From the NCBI RefSeq assembly GCF_958298935.1, contig NC_084939.1, forward strand, positions 24,620,001 to 24,684,000: a stretch of 64,000 nucleotides of DNA, read 5' to 3'. This document shows positions 32,382-45,257 of the stretch, one piece after another. The notes beneath the pieces were generated by a model, which ran no database searches, was not told the origin of the DNA, and saw only the letters and a program-made list of their open reading frames with translations. The DNA is from Phragmites australis. Lineage: Eukaryota > Streptophyta > Magnoliopsida > Poales > Poaceae. Position 1 is the first letter of the stretch. Each line of letters starts with the position of its first letter. A program made the position numbers and the translations under genes.

Positions 32382-35300
32382 ATGAACCAGCTCCCTGCCC
32401 CGGCCAGCCGGCTGTGGGAGGAGAGCCTCCGCAAACTCCACACCATCCGCCGCGGTGGCTCCGTCGTGCCCGCCGCGGTGCCGGTCGACGGCGTCTCCAC
32501 CGGCGACGCCATCACGCCCGGCGCTAGCACACTCTTCGCCAGCTCCTCGACGTCCAACACCATCTACCGGTACAACGACGATGAAGAGGACGGTGAAGAC
32601 AGTGACAGCGCCACCGAGGGCGATGACACGGACGCCGGCGACGACGATGAGCCCAGCCACACCGAGCAGCTGATGCCCAGCGGGGACTTCTACCAGGGCG
32701 ACCTGCGCGGAGACCTCCCGCACGGCGCGGGCAAGTTCCTCTGGACGGACGGCAGCATGTACGAGGGCTCCTGGCGCCGCGGCCGCGCGTCGGGGCGCGG
32801 CAAGTTCTCGTGGCCGTCGGGCGCCACCTACGAGGGCGACCTCGCCGGCGGGTTCATGCATGGGCACGGCACCTACATTGGCGAGTTCGGGGACACCTTC
32901 GAGGGGCTGTGGGCCAACAACCTCAGGCACGGCCGCGGCACGCAGGCGTACGCCAACGGCGACGTGTACGACGGTCACTGGCGCGACGGCCTGCAGGACG
33001 GGCACGGCCGCTACATCTGGCGCCACGGCCACGAGTACATCGGCACCTGGAAGGCCGGCGAGATGCACGGGTGCGGGACGGTGATTTGGGCGGACGGCGA
33101 CCGGTACGACGGCGCGTGGGAGGACGCCAAGCCCAAGGGCCAGGGGACATTCCGGTGGGCCGACGGGGGCATGTTCATTGGCACGTGGTTTCAGGAGTCC
33201 GGCGCGATGCACGCCAAGGGCGTGTACTACCCGCCGTCCGGTGGCCCTGCGGTGCCCGCGCCTCGTGAGCCCTGTGAGGCGATCACGTCGCTGCTCGAGG
33301 AGCTTGAGGTGTGCGAGGGGAAGACAGTGTCGCTGATGCCGTGGCAGAAGATACTGACGTGGCCCGGAGTGGAGGCCGTGCTGAAGAAGCCGGTGTGGCG
33401 GCCGCCGGAGGTTAGCGCTGACCAAGGGAGGAGGTCGAGCGTGCACAGAATAAGTAGCGTGTCGTCCGACCTGGACAGCCTGGCCGATGGTGAGGACGGC
33501 GAGGAGACTCGGACGGACAGGTCATGGTTGCGGACGCCGTCGTGCATGCGCGCGCCGCCGAGGCCAGGAAAGAAGCAGGGGGAGACGATATCGAAGGGGC
33601 ACAAGAACTACGAGCTCATGCTCAACTTACAGCTTGGCATCAGGTGTGCAGTGTGCTGCTATTCGATCACGGCCACTAGTATGCCATTGTGCTTTGCCAT
33701 TTGATCTCTATTTACTTTCTGATGCACTGGTCTTCTAAATCTGATTCATCTGAAATTGCCATTCATCATCATCATCTTCTTCTTCTTCTTCTTCTTCTGA
33801 TTGGACCATTCTTCATCTTTTGGGACACAGGCATGCTGTTGGAAGGCAGTCAGCACCAACTTCGCTGGAGCTTAAATCATCAGCATTTGATCCAAAAGAG
33901 AAGGTGTGGACAAGATTTCCTCCTGAAGGATCGAAGCATACTCCTCCTCACCAATCATGTGATTTTCGGTGGAAGGACTACTGCCCTCTGGTTTTCAGGT
34001 CAGCATAACAAGCAATTATGATTTATAGCCTATTAACCTTGCTGATGCTGATTTATTTTTCTTTCCTGTGGCAGTAACAAATTTGATATTTCTATCGTTT
34101 GCTGCTTCCTGTCTCCATTATGAAGCTAATTTGTTCTCCTGTACTTCCCTCCAGGACTTTGCGTAAGCTCTTCGATGTCGACCCTGCAGATTACATGATC
34201 TCCATCTGCGGTGATGATGCACTCAGGGAACTTTCATCGCCTGGTAAAAGTGGAAGTTTCTTTTACCTCACCAATGATGACAAGTACATGATCAAAACAA
34301 TGAAGAAATCGGAAGTTAAAGTATGTCGATATCGTCCCTCCTCACCTTAGCTTAACTTACGTGTTATATGATTAAATTTGGGCTTTTTTTGTGAACAGGT
34401 ACTTCTTAGGATGCTTCCAGCCTATTATAAACATGTCCGTGCTTTTGAAAATACTCTAGTAACTAGATTTTTCGGTCTGCACTGTGTTAAACTAACAGGA
34501 GCTATTCAGAAAAAGGTTAGCTGCAATGAGCAATTGATCAGATTCTCAAAAGTAAATTGATGTGCAAGAGTTGCTCAACATTTGTAATCATGAAACACAG
34601 GTTCGCTTTGTTATAATGGGGAATCTTTTCTGCTCCAACTATGCAATCCACAGGCGCTTCGATTTGAAAGGATCTTCACATGGTCGCATGACAGATAAAC
34701 CCATTGATCAAATTAGCGAGCATACCACCTTGAAGGATCTTGATCTTAATTTCATTTTCCGGCTAGGAGGATGTTGGTTTCAAGAATTCTGCAGGTACGC
34801 ATTTGTGTGAATCTGTCAAATGAGAAGTTCTTAGACATGTTTTACAGCTGTATTTAAAGAAACCCAAGCATTCCTTTTCTCATAATTTGTCTCCCTTTCC
34901 AGGCAAGTGGACAAAGATTGTGAATTACTGGAGCAGGAGAGGATCATGGATTATAGTCTTTTGGTTGGTGTTCACTTCAAGGGCAGATGCAAAGATATGT
35001 TCCCCGATACATGCATGATTTCACATACTTGCAGTTGCAAAAATACTATTGATATATTTGAAGTTATGAGACTGAAAAATATCTTTGTTGGTTACAGACA
35101 GCAGCAATGCTGACAATGGAACAGCTCATACTACCGCTGAAGATTCTGAACAAGATAGGTAGATTCAAAATGCATTTCATAGATCACAATTTTCTAACAA
35201 ACATATTTTGATCCCTAGTTCAATATTATCTGAAGCAACTAAAGGCATGGTTGTATTGGGCTGGTATTAAAGAATACAGTTAGACATGCTTCAAAATGTA

Positions 35301-35855
35301 AACAAATATGATGAGCTCTTTCATTTGAACATACATAATATATTGTTCAATATATTATATAGTGAAGAGATTAGAAGTAGCTAATATATACCACACGAGT
35401 GCTTTTGATATCTAATTGGAGATGCCTTTAATTTTCACCAGATGTAGTACATGACAGCTCCTCTGTTTTCAGCTTAGCTTGCATACATCAGACATCAACT
35501 TATGTATTTCATTCACACTAACATTAATATCTGGCGACTAACATATACTTATGATTTTTGCAGAAAAGCACCATTAAAACTAGGAATTTGCATGCCCTCA
35601 AGGGTGGAGAACGTAGTGAGGAATCCTGATAGTGATTCTTTGCTCATTGGTGAGCCCACAGGTGAATTCCAGGATGTCATCTTGTTCTTTGGAATCATTG
35701 ACATCCTACAAGACTATGATATTAGTAAGAAGCTCGAGCACGCTTACAAATCCATGCAGTATGATCCCAACTCCATATCGGCTGTTGACCCGAAGCAATA
35801 CTGCAAGCGATTCAGAGACTTCATTTATAAGGCTTTCACTGAAGATGTACAGTAA
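32382..35855 (+). CDS. Phosphatidylinositol 4-phosphate 5-kinase with MORN repeats, 783 aa
   Basis: Eight exons: 32382-33643, 33831-33998, 34155-34320, 34399-34515, 34601-34794, 34903-34994, 35098-35158, 35564-35855. All phases agree and sum to 784 codons. The frame opens with GTG at 32361, but the first ATG is 32382 ([12 protein letters not shown]). An acidic segment (residues 65-90) precedes about eight MORN repeats (about 101-285; [19 protein letters not shown] and like units) that bind membranes. The lipid-kinase domain follows with [33 protein letters not shown] and the C-terminal [20 protein letters not shown]. It makes PtdIns(4,5)P2 at the plasma membrane for signalling and membrane traffic. 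Intron 6 seems to start with AT, not GT (see findings); other introns are GT-AG. Confidence 0.93.
33764..33799. repeat. (CAT)n(CTT)n microsatellite in PIP5K intron 1
   Basis: Four CAT units followed by seven or more CTT units lie in the polypyrimidine region about 30 bases before the acceptor of exon 2. Length changes here could affect splicing efficiency. Confidence 0.85.
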
Positions 35856-37664
35856 CTACTAAACTGACAAAAAGGAGACACATTTAACCAAAGAGATTAA
35901 CAATTGTTGGGTGGATGTTCTTTACCCACCCTCCAGTACTTTTTTTTATTGATTCTTTCTGTTGTAGATGGAAACACATCAATAGCGTGGAAATTTTCTC
36001 TTCTCTTGTAGATTCTGTACATTTTCCAGATATTTTCTTCTGTCATTGGAGGTAGTGTAACTGTAATCATGTCATGAAAAAGGATGTAGACAAGAGATTA
36101 TTGTTTATGCAAACAGTGGCTTCAATTTTTTATTTTACTTTGTTCAAAAGAGGATGGGATGCCAAAATACTTACAGGGGAAGCCAACAATGTTGCAAGGG
36201 AAGAATTGTTGCACTAGAGTAACTCCTCCTCGGAACATCTAATCAGGTTGCTTAAATTATTGCTCAGTCCTAACGCTCCTTGGAAGCAAGCAAGGAAATT
36301 GCCTTGATCAAGCATAGATCCTGCTCAATTAGAGAGAGGAATAAAACCAGATCATAGGCGTACAAGGAAAACCTGTATTTGATTGTGTGGTGACCAAGCA
36401 AAGCAAACAGTGACCAATCAAGGGGTTAATGTTAATGTATTCCGTCACCTAAAAAAGAACACTGGCACCTTGTCCTCGACAATCTTACAAGGTGAGGCCT
36501 CTTTACGGTTGTTAGGGTTCCGTGGTGTTCCTTTCGGTAGGATGGATTATTATGTTTTTGGAATTGTGAAACAGCGATTTGGAGGAGTCATGAACTGCCA
36601 TGCCACAGGTTGCTCTGGCAAATGGCGATGTGGGTAAGTGGTGGTCAATGCAAGTCCTTATGCTTTTTGCTTGAAATGTGGCCTATGTCATAGTAATACC
36701 CTGTTGCGTGACTGTAATGGGCAGTTTCATTCTGTTTTTCAGTTTTTGTCTTGACCCGTGCATCTATTCTGGTCTGTTTTTGTTTCAGATATGCATGGAT
36801 CAAAGAAAAGGAATTGGCTTAGTTGTTGAGGCTTAAAGAAAAAAAAATTGTTCTCGCTTCTCCATTTTCTGGAAAAGAAAAGTTATTGGAAAGAGGAAAG
36901 ATTAAGGTATCTTTCTCATGGTTCAAAAATGAAAAAAAAAAAGACACCACAATATCCTTTGTTTGTGAAAGCATCAGTTTTAGGAAAGTCTATAACATTG
37001 GATGGCAATTATTCGGTCTCGTCCAACTGATCTATTAGTAAGCAATGATAGCAGCATGCAAGTAACAAGAATATTTTCTTCCGTGACAATGCACAAGATC
37101 AGATTGATTTCTAGTAACACTAAAACCAAAGTAGATCAAGTATCTCATGGCAGGGCAGCAACAGGAAAACAAAATAGACAAAGCTTGGCTTACAATCTGG
37201 ACATTGATGCAAACCAGAAGCAAAGTAGGAGATAGGTCCGGCCTGCAAAAAGGAGCAGAACACCAAGCCCTAGAACAAGCCTTCCACCCACGGCCTCAAA
37301 GAGAACTAATTTAATCACGTTCCTTCACAATCCGGATAGAACTAATCTAATCACTATTTGATAGATGGGAAAAGGGAACCACCCTTCACTGAGTTCATCC
37401 AATCTGTCTACAAAGGCTGATGGCCTGGGCATATATGTGGCACTCAGGCTTGCCCTACGTCGACTCCAACACGGACTCATGAGACGCATGAGACGGATGC
37501 AAATGACAGAACCAGACCAGAACGGACTCAACTTACTAATTAGACTCACATCTATGAGATTATAAAATAATGCAGCCACAGTGCAAATCGAGCTAGCAAT
37601 ATCGTCAAACTGCCTTGCTTACCAAATCATTGTGAATGAAAATATGAATTGAGATCCTGACCAA
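35856..37664. other. Convergent 3' ends of PIP5K and DUF1618 genes
   Basis: It holds the PIP5K 3' UTR (to about 36120) and AT-rich intergenic sequence. Frames at 36383-36637 and 36823-37038 have no motif. No RNA gene or transposon end was recognised. Confidence 0.4.
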
Positions 37665-40059
37665 TTAGATTATCTCTTGAGGTGGCATAGAACCAAATTG
37701 AATAAACTTCCTTGGCTTCACTTCTTGGCTCTTCTCTTCTTTGCACAAATTAGCACCCTTGAATATTTTCTTGCACCCAGAAACAGCAGCGATATTGTTG
37801 TCACTTCCCTCGCTTAGCGGTAAAGGCTAATTTGATCTTATTGCGTGAAGAGGAAGAAATGGACATATCAACAACAGAATATAGATGAAGCATATACCTG
37901 AAGAGTAGAAGAGGCCGACTGGGAAGCATTTTTTCCACCAATGCGAGTTACATCTAATGAAAAAAAGTAGGAAAACATTAACACCGGAAACACTCACTAT
38001 AGAAATAAACAACATCATAGCAATGCCATTACCAACTATCAATTTGAAACTGGTCTGAATCAACATTTAATAGACATATTTATCATACCAATTAGTGCTC
38101 CTGCTCGCGGCTGCTCCTGCTGGTAGAAGGCATGAGGGGGACCGTAATGGTAACCACCATAGTCCTTATTAAAGCTTTCCTCAGTTGGCTGCAAAGGCTT
38201 TAATTATTGTGTCAAGGCATAAGAGACACAAAATAGACATATGAGATAATGTTGACAACATATACCTGAAGAGCAGATCTCGACCACGACAGCGGTGGTG
38301 ATTGCCGTGGCTGCTCCTGCCGGTAGTAGGCCTCAAAGGGGGTAATAGGGGGTAATGGGCATCCTACTTCTTGCGCCTGCTGCTGCTGGCGGTAATCACT
38401 ATAGTACTGGGCACGTGGATAGTGATCGCTGGGTGTAATGCACTCGGTGAAGCTTTCCTTGGTTGGCTGAAGAGTAGAAGAGGTCGGCCAGGAAGCATTC
38501 TTCCCACCAACCTGAGTTCCATCTAATGAAAAGAAAGTAGGAAAACATTATTACAGAGGTACTTAAATCTATCACAGACATTCCAATTGCAAACAAATTA
38601 ACATGTTTTCTTCAATAATCAATACATAAGTACCGCGCAGAATGAAAAATGTGCAAAAGGAAGGCATTCCTTAATTACCTGAATCTGTATTCAGATATTT
38701 TGACAAGGCACAGGGGATGCAGGTTGGTTTGAAAAAATCTGGTCTTTGGGTGAGAACTGGTGAAAATTCTTCGAGTGTCTTCTTCCCCATATCAACCATC
38801 AGCACGCATAACTCTTGGTCTGTTGGATCCACCTTGGAGATGAGGTAGAGAGCGCTGCTATCATCCATGCTAACGGTGGGGACAGATATGAACAGGTCCT
38901 TCAATTTCAAATGAGCACCGCTACCTCCAAGATCACCCAACATGGCATTATGAATCGGGTTGTTTACACGGATGTCATCGGCATGAAACAGAGACTCCTT
39001 GCGCCAACAAGTGGAAGAATGTGCCCTGCTCCATGAGATGATCCTCCAACCGAGATACTCATAGTCCTCCTCTTCTGTGTCCTCCACTTCAATGTCGGCT
39101 ACGCAATCCGGCATCAAATCCGAATCGTGGAGTACATCCGTGTTTGATACATCAGCAAGTAACTCATCATGGATCATGCGTCTGCTTGAAACCTTAGGTA
39201 CTATATGGATGACACATCGCGAACAAGCCTCCACCTCGACGCACTTGATGGAACCGTCCATGCAAGCGACGACATCACGAAACATCCGTGCAAAACACAT
39301 ATGGTCGTCGGACTGGTTGTTGGGAAGCAACTTCGGCAACGGAATGAAACTGGTCGTGGGGTTCTCCTTGAGCACGTCGCAGACCAGAATTTCCTTCCAC
39401 ATGTCAACAAAACCCAGCTTGCCATCTCCCAGCACGATCACCTTCTCTATGTTAAGTCGGTGTTTTCCGGGCAGTATGTTCCTGGTCCATGTGCCCCGCT
39501 CGGACCGGAAGATATGGAGCTCACACTGCCCAGCGACCAACGTGAAGCCGAGAGCGGCCAGGACGAAGTCGTCGCCGGCGCCGCAGGGCAGGATGCCAAT
39601 GGAGGGCACGAACGGCACTTTAGAGAGATAGCTGCCGATGTCCCGGAGATGTTCCAGCGACGGCCGCCGTCCACGCCCAGCCCGGTAGAAGAAGTACTCG
39701 GTATTGAAGGCGAAGGCGACGCGGATGAGGGCGAGGTTGTCGACCGAGTGGAGGATGCACGGCCACCCGAGGAAGTCGAATGTCGTCGTCAGGCCGGGGC
39801 AGTGGACGCAGAAGTGGGAGAGGCGCGGCGGTTCGGCGGCGAAGAAGGACACCTTGACGGATTGCCCCGAGCTCGTCCGGACCTCAGCTGTGGTCGCGTT
39901 CTCGCGATCCTCGACGTCGATGTACGCCTCCTGGTCGAGGAGGATCCAGGCGGAGTTGGGAGCAACAGAATCCGTGCCCGGTAGGGCGGGTGAGGACAAG
40001 GCCATGGATCGATCGGTCGATGTCTCGAGGTCGGCGCAGGAGGCGATCGGATTTTCCAT
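37665..40059 (-). CDS. DUF1618 protein with Gln/Tyr/Pro-rich duplicated tail, 651 aa
   Basis: Five exons on the minus strand: 40059-38679, 38522-38266, 38188-38089, 37953-37898, 37826-37665. All introns are GT-AG, phases agree, and the total is 652 codons ending in TAA. Exon 1 (460 aa) reads like the grass-expanded DUF1618 family: N-terminal SAWILLDQEAYIDVEDREN, WPCILHSVDNLALIRVAF, central VVACMDGSIKCVEVE and EYLGWRIISWSR. Its function is unknown. Taken alone, exon 1 would appear to end at a stop two codons into intron 1. Exons 2-5 add a low-complexity tail with YYSDYRQQQQAQE and EAYYRQEQPRQSPP, and FYQQEQPRAG in exon 3. Exons 2 and 4 start with the same motif (GGKNAS..SSTLQ), so part of the tail arose by exon duplication. 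The last exon is Lys-rich. Confidence 0.82.
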
Positions 40060-42403
40060 CTTTTTTGAGAGGATTTGGGAACGGATGAGTTGGTTGCCGT
40101 CTCCGATGGAAAAATTAATCTCAAACCCTTGCGGGACGGTCGCGCGAGTGAGTGTTGGCCCGTGGACCTACCCTGCGGAAATACGAAGGCCCATGGACAC
40201 CTACTTGGGCCGAGAAGAGGGCGTGACTGGGGTGGGGTGGCTGTTTCGTCATTTTCTCGTGCGCCGCGGCGGCCGGAGGGGAGGGAGACGGCTGGGCCGT
40301 CTGACGGCGACGTTGCTGTTTCAGTGGCGGTGTAGAGGGAGCATGGATTCGTAGCCACCATGCTGGCATCGAAAATTTTACGGGGTGGGCGTACTGAGGT
40401 CCCGACTCATCACACATCTAATTAAGTGATCGAGCCACTTCTATTACCTAGGATGTCTCATAACAAAGTAAAGACGTCAAGAATATATTATAGGACAAAA
40501 CTACCACCCTCACAATTAAAACTACCAACGTTGTGGAGGAACTATAATTTTCGATCTACGTATCAATAGAATATATAGTTATTTTTATAAATATGAGCAC
40601 TCGTACCGAATCCGAGACCCTAACCAACTAAATTATATTTAAAAAAATTAGTTAAATGCTCCCATACGATAGCAACAATGGTATACCTTAGACCATGAAA
40701 AATTCCGCATGTAGGGGCACTCACAAATCAGCCAATTAACCTCAATGCGTAACTTCTTAACTGTGAACAGCAAGAAATTTCAGCTCCTTGCAACAATGCT
40801 ACTGAGAAAAAATAATTTGCATGATTCAACTGCACTTGATTGGCTCCCCGAACAGCATATTAGAAGAGGACTGATTGAACATGCAATACCTAACCATACC
40901 GCACATTCATACCCGCAAGGAACAGTGCTGTATATGATTGAGGTGTGAATGAGCAATGCAGCTAGATCAGTGAATTTGTTGGAATATCTCAGCCGAGCCA
41001 TGCAGCCGTGCCTTGCGTCCATGGCTCCATGCGCCCGCCCCCATCTCATAGAGTTTGTTTGTACAGATAACTATAGATTGATTTAAAGTACAATAGACTT
41101 GACTTAGAGATAAAGATATATTTAACTTAGATATAAACTCTCTTTGTACATTGTGCTATATATAGCCCCCGAGCTCCCTGAATAATCCAAACCTGAGATT
41201 ATTCCTCTACCAGTCTTTCATAATTAAACATCAAGATTCAGGTATTTAAGCATAAGTGAAAGTACAATGGTTCAGAAGCATAAACAGAGATGCAAAATGT
41301 GAATATTCAATGATGACAAAAGCTATTGAAATATTTCTGCCAATAAGGAAAGAATCATGATTGGAACTTACAGCGCATGTGAAAAGCAGAGTCACCTCAG
41401 CAGCTGTATTTCTGATTTGCTTACATGAAATTTTTAGACATGGATGCTTAAGATATATAGCTATATCATTAAGATAAAAAAAATTAAAACCAATTAAAAT
41501 AGTATATTTAAGGAATTTCATAAAAAGTAGTATTACTTTGAAAGTGAATACTACCACTACTACAGAACATATTATCAATGACGATTCAAAATTATCATCA
41601 GTGACGGGTATTGAACAGTTACTAATTACTTGGCGTTGATAGTCGTTGACTATTAATACCGGTTTTGAAATCGGCACAAAAACTTACCATCACTGTCGGT
41701 TCGTGGATCTAACTGGCAGTGGAGTCTTTTTTTTTAAAAAAAAAAGAGAAGAAATCGATCACATTGTGCCGCCACTGGACCTCTGATACATGAGATCAAA
41801 TTTTCACTATTTCACACAAACAGAAACACATATACATAAGATCAAACAATAGTATCATATTCTTCTCCCTTTATACCACAAATCAAGTTATTCAAACCAG
41901 ATTTAAAAAAAATATTAAAAAAGATCAAACTAACACTCCATAATTCAGCTACATAGAAAAAATCCATGTGATCAGCGCCCATCACGCTGTCCATCCAGTC
42001 CAACGAGGAAGACCCCGATCCTCTACAGTGGAGAAGACAATATATTTTACTATAGCAGTAGAACAGTAAAATATGAGTAGTTAAACAGTGATTTGCAGTA
42101 GCATCTAATCTGATTTATTGGTTTCTGATCTGACGGTTGAGAAGAGATCTTAATGCATTTTAGTGTGACCCTCTGCATCCCAGATCGCAACGGGGAAGCT
42201 TCCACAGATACGGCAACAGGGGAAAACAGCCGAATAGGGATGCCGCTGGTCGGTATCTTCAGCTAGTTCGATAACCAACAGGGAGTCGAGAACCGACGTA
42301 CCTATCCTCCGACGTACCCATCGCGATCTGGTGCGGTGGCCGCTTCCGGCGCCCCCGTCCCCAAGGCCACCACCGACCCCACGCCGCTCCGCCTAACGAA
42401 CCT
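40060..42403. other. Intergenic region between DUF1618 and GLDH
   Basis: It begins with the DUF1618 5' UTR and promoter (GC-rich to 40400), then is AT-rich. At 41555 the motif CACTACTACAGAAC followed by 'atcatcagtgacgggtatt' looks like one end of a CACTA (En/Spm) element or its MITE, but no opposite end was located. Nothing else was recognised. Confidence 0.4.
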
Positions 42404-45257
42404 ATGCGGCACCTCCTCCTCTCCCGCCTCCACCTGCCCCGCGCCCTATCCTCCGCCACCTCCCCCGCCTCCTCCGACGCCGACCTCCGCAAGTACGCCG
42501 GCTACGCGCTCCTCCTCCTGGGCTGCGGCGCCGCCACCTACTACCCCTTCCCCTTCTCGCCGGCGCCGCTCCCCGAGGACCTTCACGCCGTCTCCAACTG
42601 GAGCGCCACCCACGAGGTCCACACCCGCGTCCTCCTCCAACCGGACTCCCTCCCGGCCCTCGAGGACGCGCTCGCCACCGCCCAGAAGGAGCGCCGCAAG
42701 CTCAGGCCCCTCGGTTCGGGGCCGTCCCCGAATGGCCTCGCGCTCTCACGGGCCGGCATGGTCAATCTCGCGCTCATGGACAAGGTGCTCGACGTCGACG
42801 TGAAGAAGAAGACCGTCACGGTGCAGGCGGGGATACGTGTTGCGGAGCTCGTTGACGCGCTCCGCGAGCATGGCCTCACGCTGCATAACTTCGCGTCCAT
42901 TAGGGAACAGCAGGTCGGAGGCATCATTCAGGTCTGTTGCGAATAACATCCATCTTGATACTTGCAAGGAGCTGTTTTTCTCAGTGTCTTTGATTAATAA
43001 TAAGTACTAACGATTTTAGACTAATGGGAATTGACTAGAAAAGTTAGCACAAATTTGTTCAAGGTTGGATTCACCACTCTTCAGTGAAATGATCCAAATT
43101 GTGTACAAGAATACAACCACTAGGGTGTTCACATAGTACTGGTCTGCATCTGCATACTTGCCACACATTTGTTGATTGAAAAAAGGTCTCCTGTCATGCT
43201 TAGCTTCATTTCAGTGGTCAACTAGTCTAGTAGTCATTGTTGCTAGCTATTTAGTTTGTGGCTAACCTTTACCTTGATGTTTTTTTTTTAAATAATCTCA
43301 CTGCACCAAAAATCCTTTAATGGACACCTCAAGGATACTGTCGAGAAAATGGTTCCACACATTTTTTATGCAATATATTGCTGAAGTTGCCTTGTGTTAC
43401 TAAAGAAGCGTTAGGTAAGGATGTTAGTCAGCTATGCATGAAAAATAACAGATCCTTAGACTGACTCTGAGTATTCATGTACTGCCTCTGTGGACAACTG
43501 GGCACAATAGCTCTTTACTGCAATTTGTGCCAATTATGCTTAAGACTGGCCTCTTTTTTGTCAGCGCAGTACATAGGAACAACTCCTATCATCCTAATGC
43601 ATGAAGGCTCTGGTATTACTTTGCAACTTGTGTGAATGAAGCATAAATATTAGCGCTGGTCAAATTAATCTGTTTTTATTCATTATTGAATTCAGGTTGG
43701 TGCCCATGGCACTGGTGCAAGATTGCCTCCAATTGACGAGCAAGTTATTAGCATGAAACTGGTTACCCCTGCCAAGGGGACAATAGAGTTATCGAGGGAG
43801 AAAGATTCATAATTATTTTATCTTGCTCGCTGTGGACTTGGTGACCTAGGTGTTGTTGCAGAAGTTACTCTCCAATGTGTAGAAAGACACCAGCTTGTTG
43901 AACATACATTTGTTTCCAATGCAGATGAAGTCAAGAAAAACCACAAGTAATGTTTCCTTGAGTCAATCTTTATGTAGCTGTCTTAATTAGTTTTTCTATG
44001 CAATTTTGACATTCTTAAATTCCTTCTTTTCTCCCCTTTTGCAGGAAATGGCTCTCTGAAAACAAACATAAGTACTTGTGGATTCCATATATTGACACAG
44101 TTGTTGTTGTCCAATGCAATCCTCCTTCAAAGTGGAAAACTCCAAAGTTAACATCAAAATATGGAAAGGATGAAGCTTTACAACATGTCCGTAATTTTCA
44201 TGGGTAATTTGTTCTTATTCAATAGTTTTTCTTTGTATGTTTAACCTATGCTGCTGTTGCCACTTGTCGTCACCCACCTAAAAGCTCATTTGCGTCTTGT
44301 TGCCGACTTCTGAACTGGATAACTTGGTTTGAAAAGTGATATTTGACAATTCGTTTACAAATTGATGGGACATTATTCTGAACATTGTCATGTGTACATA
44401 ACAACACTACCTACAGAACTCAGTAGTTTGTATAATCTGTAGGTGCTCTTTTCTGATGATTTCTGCTAAATATATTGGCGGAATGTGCTCTCTTGCTTCC
44501 TTCTACTTTGTCAATATATGAGGAAATCCTTTCTTCAGTGTAGATGATTTTATGAAAATCTTCTACTGTGATTGTTATCTTTCCCATGTTTCTGAAACAT
44601 AAATCACATACATTCCGAAACGGCTTCACGACACTACTTCTTTGGAGAGTTCTGCATCTTTTTGTAAATCTCTTTTCATGCACGTCCTGTAAAACCTGGT
44701 TCACTTCTGCACTAGTTCAGTGACCAACTTGCTGGGATTTATGTAGGTTGGTATTATAATGTACTTGCCAACATCAGATGCTCGCCAAAGGAAGGAAATT
44801 ATGGAGGAGTTATTCACTTACAGGAGCCTGACACAAACGAGTCTGTGGGATGGTTATTCCGCATATGAACACTGGGCCAAAATTGAGGTACACTGCTGGC
44901 TTCAAGATGTATGAAGATATATTTATGTTCTTTAGTGGGCTTTGTTGAACACCATGGTCGAAATTAATATCAGAATGGTTAATTTCAAGAGAATGACCTC
45001 TTCACTTGCACGCATAGCATTGGCTCAGCTGCTTTATTTGCAACAATTTCACGCCTACTAATTATTCTTTCTCCATTTCTCCCTAGGTTCCAAAGGTCAA
45101 GGACAAACTCACTGAACTCCAGGCCAGGTTGAGGAAGCGTTTCCCTGTCGATGAATATAACAAGGCACGCATGGAGCTGGACCCCAACAAAGTTCTCTCA
45201 AATGCAAAGGTAGAGAAGCTGTTGCCAGTGTTGGAGCCTGTTCACCAAGCAAAGTAA
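42404..45257 (+). pseudogene. GLDH: L-galactono-1,4-lactone dehydrogenase pseudogene
   Basis: GLDH is the last enzyme of plant ascorbate synthesis, on the mitochondrial inner membrane, and a complex I assembly factor. Recognisable exons: 42404-42931 (presequence MRHLLLSRLHLPRALSS, membrane segment YALLLLGCGAATYY, FAD-domain motif GSGPSPNGLALSRAGMVNLA), 43696-43946, 44045-44203, 44747-44887, 45087-45257 (end KRFPVDEYNKARMELDPNKV). Defects: an in-frame TAA at 43810 (GAA to TAA inside REKD[PE]LFYLARCG), one codon lost in the ENKH(I)KYLW block, and loss of about 150 residues between HVRNFHG and VGIIMYLP. The missing part includes the Glu-x-Arg substrate-binding region. Joining 44203 to 44747 also breaks phase. 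The usual GSGLSPNGL reads GSGPSPNGL. The other exons are well kept, so inactivation is fairly recent. Confidence 0.9.

Noticed and set aside
32211..33446. 411-codon minus-strand open frame opposite PIP5K exon 1
   Set aside because: It is the antisense of the GC-rich MORN-repeat exon; it has no domain, and the plus strand encodes a clear, spliced protein.
41555..42170. A complete CACTA element
   Set aside because: The left motif CACTACTACAGAAC is good, but no mirrored TAGTG end with matching subterminal sequence was found before GLDH.
44204..44746. Possible central GLDH exons in the gap
   Set aside because: I read this interval in all plus-strand frames and found none of the expected central GLDH blocks; the 94-codon minus frame at 44420-44704 has no relation.
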